Assembly (NCBI GenBank): GCA_009733775.1 | Contig: WOGZ01000068.1 | Location: forward strand, 1 to 64,000 | Source: Alectoria sarmentosa | Lineage: Eukaryota; Ascomycota; Lecanoromycetes; Lecanorales; Parmeliaceae | Direction of reading: 5' to 3' | Length of the DNA stretch: 64,000 nt | The notes under the pieces: generated by a model | Databases searched by the model: none | What the model was told of the DNA's origin: nothing | The model's input: only the letters and a program-made list of their open reading frames with translations | Shown: one piece after another, positions 44,350 through 57,780 of the stretch | Layout: every line of letters begins with the position of its first letter | Numbering within the stretch: the first letter of the stretch is position 1 | Translations under genes and position numbers: made by a program

Positions 44350-47300
44350 TATTTTATAACTTTTATATTATTGAAAAGCGCAATTCGAGTTTTATAATTT
44401 ACGAAATTATAAAATATTTATATTTTTACAAAAGATAAAAATAAAAGATATAAGATTTTTATATACAAATTTTAATGAGAGCGCTCGAGTTTAAAGTCGC
44501 TATTCGCACGCTATTTAAAATAGAAAATAACGTTAAATTTATAATTAACTATATATATAAATTTAAAATATTTTAACTTAATTTTATATTATTTATTTAT
44601 ATAATATTAATAAATTTTCGATAAAATTAACGAAATTTAAATTTTTTTATATATTTTTAATATTTTTTAATATTTTTTAATTAACGATTATTTTTATTTT
44701 ATCAAAATTTATTTTTAATTTCTTTATTATAATAATTAAATTTAAATATTTCATTTTTTTAATATAAAATAAACATTTATTAATATATAAATATAATATT
44801 ATTTATTAAATTTTTTAAAACTCTTTTTTATACACTTTATTTTTTTTTATAAATTAAAATATCATTTTTATATATTAAATAAAAATCGTTTAAATATTTT
44901 CTTTAAAATTAATTAATAAATGTTTAAAATGTGTTTAAAATATTATAACATTCGAACGATATTATTAAATATTCGAATGAATTATATCGTGTAAAAAAAC
45001 GATTTTTTTCACATTTCTCTTTTTTATACGAATTTCGTTAAATATTATTATAATATTTTTACTATATATAATTTAATTGACGTTTTTTAAATTAAAAATA
45101 GTGCGTTATAAACTTTAATCGTTTAAGCGTTAAAAGCGCGATAAGTAATATAAATTTAAAAAAATTTGTTTAATTTTTTAACGATAAATATCGATATATC
45201 GTATAAAAGTGTATTTGATTTATTTTATTTTTTATTTAATATTTCATTCACATATTTTTTAATTATTAATATTTATTTCTAAAATATATCGTATACTTTT
45301 TTAAATTAAAAAATTGATTTTTTTATAATTTAATCGCGTAATCGATAAGTTTTTACGAAGATAATTAATTCGCATTTATTAAATTTTAAACGTTAATTTA
45401 TAAACAATATATTATAAAAACGTTACGCTTTAATTCTTTTTTAATAATAAAAACTTTTTTTATCTTTTAAAAAAACTTTTTATTATTTTCAAAATTAATA
45501 ATAATTATATTAATTATTAATTTAAAATAATTATTTCTTTTCTTTTATATAAAACGTTTAAAATTTTTAAATTATATAATTATAATTTAATTATTTCTTT
45601 TCTTTATCATTTTCGTAAAAACGTAAATAAAAATCTTCGCGATATTTTTAATTAAAATATTATTAAAATTAAATGCTTTTTCGCATTATTATTATATATT
45701 ATAATTTTATTTTATTTTATAAACAATTAAATATATAATATTTATAATTAAAAATATACGATTTATTTTCGAAAAATATTTAAGAAAATTAAAATTTTAA
45801 TTATAATATATTAAATATAATATTAAATATAATATTAAATTTAATTAAAAATATAATTAAATAAAATATTTTCTTAAAATATTTTTCGAAAAATAAAATA
45901 CTTTAAATTATATAAATAACGTTTCTTTTTATAATATTATTAATTAATCGTAATTATAAAAACTATATTAAAGTTATTAATAATAATTTATAACATTTCG
46001 CAAATTTCGTATTTATGAAATTCTTTATTAATGTTTTTATATTCGTTAAATATTAAATTTTCGTTATTTTTTATTTATTGAAAACGTTAATTTTAAAATT
46101 TAATTATATTTATTTATTATAATTTAACGTCGCATAAAAATAAAATTACGATAATTAATTTAATTTTTAATTTTTCGAATTTTTCGAATTTTATACGCAT
46201 TTATTTTAAGATTGTTTTCACGACGATTTCGTTAAAAAAAGTTAATTTTCGATTATTTTTATTTATAAATTGAAAACTTATTTATTTTAATTTCTAATTT
46301 TTTTTAATATAATAATAATTTAATTTTTATTTAATTAAGATTTATTTTTATATAAAGCGTTAACTTTATTTGATAAATGTTTGAATTATAAACATTTAAA
46401 ATATTAATTTTTCTTTTTAAATTTATTTACGATATATTAAAAATATCGATAACGTTTATTTCGTTTAATAATAATTAAAGAGCGAAGAGATATAAAAAAA
46501 TTTAACTTGAAAATCTTCGATCTTTTCGACTTTTTTTTCAAAAATTTATATTTTTATAATTTATTTATGAAATATTAAATTATTTATAATTTTCGTTAAT
46601 GTAAAAATTATATTTTTATAAGAAATAAAATTACGTAATATATATATTAAATAATTAACAAAAACGAGAAATATTTTATATTTTTTAAAATGATATCAAA
46701 AAATAAAACTTTTATTTATATTATATATTATATCTTTTCGATTTTTAAATTAATAAATTATTATTAAAATTATTTTTTTATTTTTAATTACTTTTATTAT
46801 ATTTTGTTTTTATATTAAAAAATTTAATTTCTTTAATTTTTACGTCTCGAATGTTTTTAAATAGTTATTCGTTAATAAATTTTATATTTTAATCGACTCA
46901 TCGTAAACTATTAATAAGTTTTCGATATAATATTAAATTTAAATAATCGAAAATACGATATTTTAAACGATTTATAATTAATTTTTTTGAATAACTAATT
47001 TTTTTTATTTAAACGTATTAAGCGATATAATAATAATAATAAATCGAATATAAAAAACGTGAAAAAGTTTTTTTAACGTCTTTAACTTTTATAATAAACT
47101 TTAAAACTTAAAATTTAATATCGAATTTTTCTTCTTTATTAAAATTTTTAAAATTTTATTTTAAATTTTATATTATATTATTTGCGAAATATAGTAATAA
47201 AAAAAGAAAAATTATTTTATTTTTAATTATATTATATATTATATTTTTATAATAATTTCGAATATAAAAAAATCTTCGACTCTTTTAATATAAAAAGTTT

Positions 47301-48790
47301 AAAACTTTATATAAACTTAAAGTTTAAATATATTTTTAACAAATTTTATAAATTTTAATTATTATTATTATCGTGAAAATTATTCACGTTCGCGTATTTA
47401 ATATTCGATTTATTATTCGCAATAAAAATTATCTTAATAATAATTTTCGTTTAATAATATTATAATATAATATAATAATTTAAAAAAAAATTAAAAAAAA
47501 AATCGCTATTTAAATCGTTAAATTCAAAATCGAAATTATTAAAATTTATTTCGTTTATAACGCGAAGTTAACATTTTAAATTTTCATTTTTTTATATTAA
47601 AATTGTGTATTTTCTTTTTACAATTTTCGTTTCGATTGCGTATTTATTTTTAAAATTTCGTAATCGTTTTTCATTATTTTAAATTAATTTTTTTTTTTTT
47701 AAATTATTAAATAAATAATGTTATTCGTTTTTTTCTTTTGATAAAATTTTAATATAAATTTTATTTTTATTTTTAATAAATAACTATGTTAATAATAAAG
47801 CTTTTTATTATATTATATTATTTCTTAAAATGAAAAATTGCATTATCGATAAATGTTTATACGTTTTAAACTTTTATATAAATTAATTTATGTTTTTTCT
47901 TAACGTCGTTTTCGATTTTTATGAAAAAAAGTTCGTTTGTTAAATTATTAAGTTTAATAATATATTTTCTTTTAATCGATTATTTAAACTTAAAAGTTTA
48001 TATTTTATTTTATTTTTCGTTTCGAAATCGACGTATTTCTTCGTATCGAATATTTCTTTTTACGTTTAAATTATTAAAATTTGATTTATTATCGTTATTA
48101 AATTATATAATTTAAGTTAATCGTTACGTAACAATAATAATAATATTAAATATAAACTTAAATCGAGTGAAGCGAGAAATCGTCGACGTAATTTTTTTAT
48201 AAACTTTTTTTAATATTTTCTTTCATCGTAATTTCGTTAAATATAATTAATACGTATAATAAATTATAATTATAAAAATTATAAAAGATTTTTTTTTAAT
48301 GTTAAGATTTTTAATAACGCGCGTTATAGCAATAATTATTTATTTTTAAATGCGATTTTAATATTAATTTTATAAAAAGCCGAATTGAAGATTCGTATTA
48401 AATTCGATTTTAATTTCGAGATATTTTTTCGTTTCTTTCGATCTGCAAAGCGTCGCGTATATTTAACTTTTAACGATATTTAAATATATTTCGTTTTATA
48501 CGATGCGAGTATTATACTTATATAAAATTTTCTTTTATAAAAATAAATTTATTCGATTCGATAATTAATTTGCAAATTATTATTATAAAAAGAAATTAAA
48601 ATTATGTTAAAAATTGCACGTTTAAATTAAAATCGCATTTATATATAATATAAATAATTTCAATTATGTTTTATTATAAATATATAATAACGTTAAAAAT
48701 ATTAAAATTCGTTAACGTTAAAGCGTCATCGAAATTAATGCGTTAAGTTACATTAAATTTAATTAAGTTTTATATTAAAAAAGACGTAAT
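44350..48790 (-). repeat. Large inverted repeat, left arm (Gag-bearing element)
   Basis: Reverse complement aligns with 49,325-53,080 at many spaced points: 48,690-48,790 with 49,325-49,440; 48,300-48,500 with 49,600-49,830; 47,330-47,420 with 50,620-50,740; 46,430-46,480 with 51,330-51,390; 44,380-44,560 with 52,890-53,070. The arm is about 0.7 kb longer than its partner, so it holds an insertion or its partner a deletion between about 44.6 and 47.3 kb. A 64-codon ORF at 47,921-48,115 is probably chance. Confidence 0.75.
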
Positions 48791-48800
48791 AAAAATAAAA
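48690..48800 (-). repeat. Dispersed terminal-like motif, copy 2
   Basis: Inner end of the left inverted-repeat arm. Contains ATCGAAATTAATGCGTTAAG and is the mirror of 49,325-49,440 across a spacer of about 530 bp. Confidence 0.7.
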
Positions 48801-49324
48801 GATTAAAATTATAATATTATAAAAAAAATGTATAAAATATAAATCGTAAAAATATTATTAATTTATAAAGAAAATAAATTATAAAAAATGCTTTTAATAA
48901 ATTATTAATATTATTACGAAAAACTCTTTATCGATTTTAAAGTAAATAATAAATTTACGAACACTTTATTTTAATTCTCAAACGTATATTATTATCATTA
49001 TTTCGTTATATTCTTTTAAATAATATTCGAAAATTATTTATTATAAAACTATAATATATTTAAATTTAAAATTCAATAATTCGTCTTTTCTTATTTATTT
49101 ATATACGATATCTTTTAAAACATTATTTATAATAATTAAATTTTCTTTTTTAAACGTAATATATTTAAAAAAAAATTACTTATTCACTTTTTAATCTTTT
49201 TTTAAAAAAAATGTGTATCGTTATTATATAATTAATCTCTCATTTTATATACTTCGTTTTAACTTATTTTAATTGTTTCAAATGTTAATATTATGATTTT
49301 ACTTTATTTTTTTAATTTAGTCTC

Positions 49325-49440
49325 TTTTTAATACGTAACTCGATTGAATTTAACGCGATTTAACGCACTTAACGTCGATAGCGCATTAACGTCGAATTTT
49401 AACGTTTATATATTTTTTAATATATATATATTTATAATAT
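49325..49440 (+). repeat. Dispersed terminal-like motif, copy 3
   Basis: Inner end of the right inverted-repeat arm, with GATTTAACGCACTTAACGTC and GATAGCGCATTAACGTCG. Closest partner is 56,764-56,880. Confidence 0.7.
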
Positions 49441-50809
49441 AATATAATAAAAAATTTATTTAAATTATATATAAATGTTATTTTACTTTAAATGTGCAAT
49501 TTTAATATAATATTAATCATTTTTTATTTTAATAATAATTTATAAATTAATTATCGAGTCGAAGAAATTTATTTCTATATCGCGTTATCACGTAAAAAAA
49601 TATTTTATATAAGTATAACACTCGCATCGTATAAAATAAAACATTAATTTAAATATTATAATACGCGACGCATTATAATTTAAGAAAAAAAGAATATATT
49701 TCGAAATTAAAATCGAATTTAACATAAAATTTTTATTCGAATTCGATTTTAAAAAGTATTTATTAAAAGCGCATTTTAAAATATATAATTGTTATTATAA
49801 CGCGCGCTATTGAAAATTAGAAAAAAGAAAGATTTTGTTTTCACGATTATAATACATTATACGCATTAATTATATATAAAAAAAAATTACGATAAAAAAG
49901 CGTTATTATTAAAAAAGGTTTATATTAAAAAATCGCGTTAACATTTTCTTATTTCGTTTGATTAAAATTTATAATAAACATTATTATCGCTATTATATAA
50001 CGATTAATTAAATTATTTAATTTAATAACGATAATAAATTAAATTTTAATAATTTAAACGTAAAAGAAAATAATCGACGTGAAAAATTATATCGAATTAA
50101 AGGCGAAAAATAAATTAAATTAAAGTTTTTTATAATTGAAAAGATACGTTATTAAATTTTATAATTTTTACATTAAATTCATTTTTATAAAAGTCGAAGA
50201 CGACGTTGAAAAAAAAGACGAATTAATTTTTATAAAAAATATATAAAAGTTTATTAAAAGTGTAATTTTTTATTTTTAAAAATAATATAATGCAATTAAA
50301 AATTATATTAAACTTTTATTAAAAGTAAAAGAGAAATAACTTTATTTATTTAATAATTAAAAGAGAAAAATCTCTTTTTTTTAATCGCTCGAAATAACGA
50401 AAAACGATTATAAAATTTTGAAAGTATTTATCGTAATCGAAACGAAAAATTCAAAAAAAAAATATAATTTTAATTTAAAAAATAAAGATTGAAAATTTCA
50501 ATTTCGCGTTATAAGCGATATAAATTTTAATAATTTCAATCTTAATTTTTATACTTTTAATCGTAAAAATTCTTTTTATCGTTTTTTTTCGAATCGTTAT
50601 ATTATAATATTATTAAGCGAAAGTTATTATAATTAATAATTTATTTTTATTATTAAAAAAATCTTTATTACGAATAATAAATCGAATAATAAATATATAA
50701 ATATAAATAATTTTCACGATAATAACGATAATATAAAATTATGAAATTTATAAAAAATATATTTTAAATTAAAATTAATATAAAGCTTTATATACTTTAA
50801 AATAAAAAT

Positions 50810-51250
50810 GTCGAAAAAATGTATATTCGAAATTATTATAAAAATATAATTTATAATATAATTAAAAATAAGATAAATTTAAAAAAAATTCAATATTATA
50901 TATTCGCGAATAATATATTATAAAATCTTAAATAAATATTTAACAATTTCGATAAAAAATATATAAACGTTAAATTTCAAAATTCGAAGTTTATTATAAA
51001 AGTTAAAGACGTTAAAAAGATTTTTAACGTTTTTTATACTCGATTTATTATTATTATTACGTCACTTAATATATTTATATGAAAAATAATCGACTATTTA
51101 AAAAAATTAAGTGCAAATTTTTTAAAATATTATATTCTCGATTATTTAAATATAATATTATATTATAAATTTGTTTTTCGCTTACGATAAATCGATTTAA
51201 ATATAAAATTTATTGATAAATAATTATTTAAAAACATTCGAGAGATGAAA
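50810..51250 (+). pseudogene. Gag capsid remnant in right inverted-repeat arm
   Basis: Plus-strand reading gives FDKKYINVKFQNSKFIIKVK, then DVKKIFNVFYTRFII, then LKKLSANFLKYYILDYLN and FVFRLR-stop-IDLNIKFIDK. This resembles the Gag of fungal Ty3/Gypsy elements, with the FYxRF motif of the retrotransposon Gag domain and a following helical region. Two in-frame stops (TGA, TAA) are consistent with RIP. Confidence 0.6.
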
Positions 51251-54200
51251 ACGAAAGATTTTAAAAAATATAAATTTTTTAATACGAGAGTAAAACGAGA
51301 CAAAAATAATGAAAGATAAAAAAATTATTTTAATAATAACATTATTATCGAACGAAATAAACGTTATCGATATTTTTAATGTATCGCAAATAAATTTAAA
51401 AAAAAATGTTTTAAATGTTTATAATTTAAATATTTATTAAATAAAATTAACATTTTATATAAAAATAAAATCTTGATTAAATAAGTAATAAATTTTTATT
51501 ATATTAATTAAAATCGAATTAAAAATTAAGATAAAGTCGTTTTAAGTTTATAAATAATAATAATCGAAAAATTAACTTTTTTTAATAAAGTTATTATTAA
51601 AGTAATAATAAAATAAATGCGCTTGAAAATTAAAAAAATCGAAGAATTAAATGTTAAATTAATTATCGTAATTTTATTTTTATACGACGTTAAATTATAT
51701 AAAAAAACTAAATTTTGAAATTAAAGTTTTTAACAAATAGATAATAACGAAAATTTAATATTTAATAAATATTAAAACATTAATAAAAAGTTTCATAAAT
51801 ACGAAATTTACGAAATATTATAAGTTATTATTTATAGCTTCAATAAAATCTTTTGAATTGCGATTAATTAATAAATTTATAAAAGAAAATATTACGTATA
51901 TAATTCGAACTATTTTAATCTTCGAAAAACATTTTAAGAAATTGTTTTATTTAATCACATTTTTAATTATATTTAATATTATATTTAATATATTATAATT
52001 AAAATTGTATAACTTTAAAAAAAATTCGAAAAGAGATTATATGTTTTTAATTTCTATTATTATATATCGAATTATTTATAATATTATAAATTAAATACGA
52101 TATATAATAATAATGTAAATAAATATCGACTTTTTATTATATTTTAATTAAAAAATATCGCGAAAATCTTTTTTTACGTTTTTATAAAAATGATAAAAAG
52201 AAAAAAATCAAGTTATCGTTATATAATCGAAAGATTTCGAACGTTTCGAAAAAGAAATTATTAATAATAATCTTAAATTAATAATTCATATAATCGTTAT
52301 TAATTTTGAAAATTATAAAAAATTCTTTCAAAAGATGAAAAAAGAATTTATTATTAAAAAAAATTTAAATGTAAAATTTTTATAATATATTATTTATAAA
52401 TTAACGTTTAAAGTTCGATAAATGTAAATAAAGTATTTTCGCTAAAATTCATTTATTATATTATTAAATTATCAAAAGAAATTATTTTTTTAATTAAAAA
52501 AGTATATAATATATTTCGAAAGCAAGTTTTAAGTTTAAAAAATATATATACGAAATGTTTAATAAAGAATATATTAAATTAAGCACATTTTTTTATATAA
52601 TATCGATATTGATTATAAAAAAATTATATAAAATTTTAATTTGCGTTTATATCGATTATCGAGTTTTGTTACGTATATAAATTAAAAAAAAAAATTATAT
52701 AACGATTATATTTATTTAATAAATATTTTATTAAATTAATAACTTAATAAAATTATATACAATTAATTTCTCGAAAAAAGAATTAATTAATTTATATATT
52801 AGAATTTAATTTAATTTTTACTATTTTTATTTATATATATAAAAAATAAAATAAAATAAAGTTAAAATATCTTAAATTTATATATGCAATTAATTATAAA
52901 TTTAACGTTATTTTTAATTTTAAATAGCGTTCGAATAACGACTTTTAAGTCTCTCGAGCGCTTTTATTAAAAAATTATATATAAAAATCTTACAATTTCT
53001 ATCTTTTACTTTTTTAAAAATATAATTTTTTTATAATTTTATACATTATAAAGTTCATTTTGCGCTTTTCAATAATGTAAAAATAATAAAATTCGGTTTA
53101 TTATTTATTAAATAAATAAATATTCGAATATCGATTTTAAAGTCGTATTAAATCTGCCCGAAATAATTAATATTTTTTTCGTTTTAATTGTTTATCTGCG
53201 AAGACGCGTATAATCGTTATTTTTTTTATTAATTTATTAATTAATTAATTAACTATTAATATAAATTCATTCGATTTTGATATCTTTCGTTTAAACGCTA
53301 TTAAACGTTTAAGATATATACACGCTTTTTACTCGTTTTTTAAAAACTTTATTAACGCTTTTAAATCCTTTTTTAACGAATTCGTTATTGTTAATAATCG
53401 AAAACGAAATTAAAGTTAATAATTATTTATTATTGCTTTAAAAGAATACATTTTTTTTTAAAAAGATTTTGAATAGATTTCTCGCTGTCATAATCGTCGT
53501 TCTTTTAAATTAATCGATTTTCGTTTTCTTAAAACGCGTTTTTTTCTTTTATCTCGCTTTTTATCTTTTTTTTCGCTTAATAACGCGTATTTTACACTTT
53601 TAAAAAATCGAAAAATGTTTTAATTAATATAAAAAATTCTTTGTTATAAGATTTATTAATAAAAAAAATTAATATCGATTTTTTTAACAGCTCGCTTTTT
53701 AAATGTTTTTTGAAAATTATTTAATTTATTTAATTTTTAGCAAAATCAATAAATTATATTGCGTATTATTTATATTTCATAATTTTTTTACGATATAATT
53801 TCGATTTTGTAAATTAAATTTGCGATTAATATGATATTACGTTATTTTAAAATAAAATATTAAAATAATGTTATAATAATAACAAAATCGAAATTATTAT
53901 ATTTAAAATAAAAGTTTTATAAAATTAAAATAAAAATAATAATTAAAATGAAAATAAAGAGCATTATAAAGTTAAAACGAATATAAATAATTTTATTAAT
54001 TTTAATAAACGTGATATTAATAACATTTTACACTTTTTGAAATTTAATATTATAATTTTAATCGATAAATGTAAAAAATATCGCGTTTATAATATTGAAT
54101 ATAATAATATCGTCTCGATAATTTTATAATAAATTATTATTAATTATTCGATAGTTTCGTTTATATATAATATATAAAACGCGATTATTATTTATATATT

Positions 54201-54595
54201 CATTTTAACGTTTTTAGAAAACGAGAAATCGATTTTTAATTAAATTTATATCATAAATAACATTCAAAAATAGTTTATAATACGATATAATTTTCTTTTA
54301 ATCGCGTTTTTTATATTAATTATATTAAACATAATTATTATAATAATATTAAGCAATAATTTCATTAAATTTTTTTTTTAAACATTAATTTTTACATTAT
54401 TGTTTTTAAAACGATATATAAAAAATTGAAAATCGATTTAATTATATAAGATTATAAATTATTATATAAAAATTCTCAATATCAAATTTTACGCATTTAT
54501 AATCGTTTTATTTTCAATAAAATAATTATTATTTAAAAGAGCGATATAAATAATCTATTAAATATGTTTAAGATAAAAGTATTACGATTCGAACA

Positions 54596-54880
54596 TACGT
54601 TTTTATTAAAAACTTTAAATCATATTTATCTCAATTATTCAAATGTTGTTTTCATTTAAATTACTCAAATTTCAATCTGAAACGATTAAATTCGTTTCAT
54701 CTTAAATAACTAAATATCGCGTTAACTATATTCGATTTAACGCTCGAGTTACGAAAGATATTTAAACGCAGAATTTTTTTTTTTTTTTTTCTCTTTACGT
54801 TCGTTTTATACAATATATTTAATTTATATATTTTAAATATTATTTTAAATATAATATCATTTAAACTCTCGCTTATAATA
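54596..54880 (+). repeat. 5' LTR of third Ty3/Gypsy element
   Basis: Starts TACGTTTTTATTAAAAA, contains GAAACGATTAAATTCGTTT and CTCTTTACGTTCGTTTTATA, ends CGCTTATAATA. Partner 61,039-61,326 has the same landmarks and ends CGCTTATAACA. Confidence 0.8.
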
Positions 54881-56629
54881 TTACGAACGTTTATTTTTAT
54901 TATTTTTATTTTTCGATTAATAATATTTTTAATATTTTCGAAAATATTATTAACAATAATAAATATATTTAAATGTCTTTTAAACGTCTTTATTAACGCA
55001 TTTTCAATTCAATTTAGTAATTCACTTTTTAATTTTATAAATATCGAAAAAATCTTAATCGAAAATGTTTCATTTAATGTTAAATTAATTTTTAAAATAT
55101 AAAAGAATTTTAATAAATCGTTAAAGTTAATTTTAAATTAATTTTTATTTTTCTTTATATTTAATATATAACATTTAAAAAAAAAAAAATTAACGAAAAT
55201 TAAATACGCGTTTTATAATTTAAAATAAATTAAACGCGAACTTGAATCGAACGCGAGCAAATAAAATTTAATAAAATTCGTTATCGCTTTAAAAAATTAT
55301 AAATCACATTTAAATCTTCGAATTCTCGCTTTAAATCATTTTTTATTTTTAATAATTTTAATTTCTTCGAGATCTTTAAATGATTTTCGAAAATTTTCGA
55401 TTTTAAATTATACGAAAAGAATTTCGTTATTTTAAAAACTTTTTTTTACGTTTTTAAAGTTAAACTTTAAAATAATGTAAATTAATATTTTATTAAAATT
55501 AAAGATTTTATTTATATCATAAAACATTTATAAAAAGAAATTATTAAACGAATTTTTTCTTTTATTAAATTTGATAATGAAATTATTATTCGCATTTTAA
55601 TTTAATTTGATAAATATATAAAATTAATTTTTAATAATCTCGATCGTAAAGTAATTATTTAACGTTATATTTAAAAACTTAAATAAATAAATTGTTTTTT
55701 TCATTATTATTTAATCGATTTCGAAACATATATTTATGATATTAAATTTAATAAAATCAATTAACGCTTCGTTTCTAAAATAGAATTTAATAACGAATTT
55801 CGATTTTTTTTTTAATTAATGCAAATTCGCTTTTTTTTATAAAGTTTAAAAAACTTTATTAATAAATAAATAATAAATAATAATAAATAGTTTTTTACGT
55901 TTTAAAAAAATCACGTTTCGATATTATTATTATTATCTCGATTTTATTAACGATTTAATTAATTATAATATTAACGATAATAATATAATTATAAATTTAT
56001 TTATTATCAATCAAGTTTTTCGTTTTAATAATTTTTATAATCTTATTAATAAAGCGAAACGAAAACGTTATCGCGATAATAGTTTTTATTTTTATAACGA
56101 TTATATAAATTAAATTATCGTTAATTGCTTTTTAAAAAAGATCGTTAAAAAACGTAAAATTTTACTTTATTTAATAAACGCTTCTTTCATAATTTTAAAT
56201 ATTCTCGATTTAAAAAATATATAATTTTTGAACATAATCGCGCTTAGAGACGTATAAAATAAATTTTAATAATATTATTAACATTTTATATCAAACAATC
56301 GAAGCTTTATTTTAAAAAACATTTTATTTATATATATATTCTTAATTTAATTTGTATTTTATATTTAATTAAACATTTGTTTAATATTAATGTTAATATT
56401 AATATTAAAACTTTTATTAATTATTTTTATATATAAATTTACAAAATCTTTCGAGATTTTTAAAAGTTCGATAATTAATATATTTAATTTAAATTTATAA
56501 TTCATTTTATAATAATCTTATTTTAAATATTAAAACATTTTAAATATTAAAACATTTTAAATCGTTTATAATAATCATATTTATTATTATTATTATTTTA
56601 AATTTCGATATAATTATATATTATAATTT

Positions 56630-56763
56630 CAATTTATTTTTTAATTTATATTTTAATTTATTTTATAATTTATTTTTTAATTTATTTTTTAATTTATTTT
56701 TAAATTTATTTTTAAATTTATTTTTAAATTTATTTTTTAATTTATTTTTTAATTTATTTTTTG
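56630..56763 (+). repeat. AT minisatellite, unit about 13 bp
   Basis: About nine or ten near-identical units of AATTTATTTTTTA / AATTTATTTTTAA in a row, immediately before dispersed motif copy 4. Confidence 0.85.
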
Positions 56764-56930
56764 ATACGTAATTTAATTAAGTTTAGCGTGATTTAACGCA
56801 TTTAACGTCGATAGCGCATTAACGTCGAGTTTTAACGTTTATATACTTTTTAACATTTATATATACTTATAATATATTATATTTAAAATTTCATTTAAAT
56901 TATATATAAATGTTATTTCAATTTAATAAA
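56764..56930 (+). repeat. Dispersed terminal-like motif, copy 4
   Basis: GATTTAACGCATTTAACGTC and GATAGCGCATTAACGTCG, continuing through TTAAATTATATATAAATGTT as in copy 3. It lies inside the third Ty3/Gypsy element, directly after a 13-bp minisatellite, so it is probably an insertion into that element. Confidence 0.7.
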
Positions 56931-57549
56931 TAGTTTTTAATATTATAAAATTAAATTAAATAAAAAAATATTACGTTTCGATTTAATTCTCTTTTAGAAA
57001 AAATATTAATTTATTAATCGAAACTCGAAAACGAAGAATTAGTTTTAATAATTCTCTTAAAAAATCTTATTACATCTTTTTCAAAATCTTTTTTTTAACG
57101 CCTCGTTTTTTAAAAAAGAACTCTTTTCGAGAAAAAAAGATTTACGACGTAAAACAAAACGACGTTAAATTAAATATTTAAAGAATCTTGAAACGAAAAT
57201 CTTGAAAGTTATTATTTAGAAATTTAAAAACCCTTTTTATAATCGTATTTAAAAATTATTAACGTTAAAATCTTTAAAAATTTATATAATTAACGCCGCC
57301 TCTTTTATTTTATTTATTAAAAATTCTTAAATTTAACTTTTCATAATAAATATACACGATATCGAAAAGATTTTAAATAATAAAATTTATTTAAATTTTT
57401 TCATTATCGTATTTTCAAAGTATTACGATTTTCTCGATATTTTTTTTATGCGAAAATTAATAATTTTTTTTTATCGTTTTAACGATTATAAAATTTTAAT
57501 AATATTTAATAAAAAATTAAGCTTTAATTTTATATACGATATATTTCAA

Positions 57550-57780
57550 AATGAATTTAAAATATTAAAAAAATATTTCGATAATAATTTTATTAAAGAA
57601 TTTATTCGCTTAAAAGTTTTTTAATAACGTTTTTATTTATTTTACGCGAAAGTTTAATAAAAAGTTTTATTTTTATATAATAATCGCGCTTTTAACGTTA
57701 TCATCATTAAAAATCAATATTTATTATTTTTAATTTAAAAAATTCATTCGCATATTTATCAAATAAAAGTTTATATAATT
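57550..57780 (+). pseudogene. Reverse transcriptase fragment (Ty3/Gypsy)
   Basis: Plus-strand reading through stops gives QNEFKILKKYFDNNFIKEFI, then, after stops at former Gln/Trp-type codons, KVLFLYNNRAFNVIIIKNQY. Family text is LKxYLDxNLxKGFIRxSxSPxxxPVLFVxKxxGxLRxCVDYRxLNxxTIKNRYPLP. The match fixes the plus orientation of the 54,596-61,326 element. Confidence 0.82.

Larger units (their letters stand above)
49325..53080 (+). repeat. Large inverted repeat, right arm (Gag-bearing element)
   Basis: Mirror of 44,350-48,790. The central spacer is 48,791-49,324. It contains a readable Gag fossil (50,810-51,250) and, weakly, RT-like text near 52,500-52,700 (KYIYEMFNKEYIKLST). I found no LTR at the outer end, so each arm is probably a truncated LTR element. 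Confidence 0.75.

Noticed and set aside
47921..48115. 64-codon ORF, plus strand
   Set aside because: AT-rich chance ORF inside the inverted-repeat arm; no family resemblance and the mirror arm does not keep it open as far as I can see.
52480..52720. Reverse transcriptase in the right inverted-repeat arm
   Set aside because: KYIYEMFNKEYIKLST resembles the pre-RT region, but the following catalytic blocks do not align, so I do not list it as a feature.
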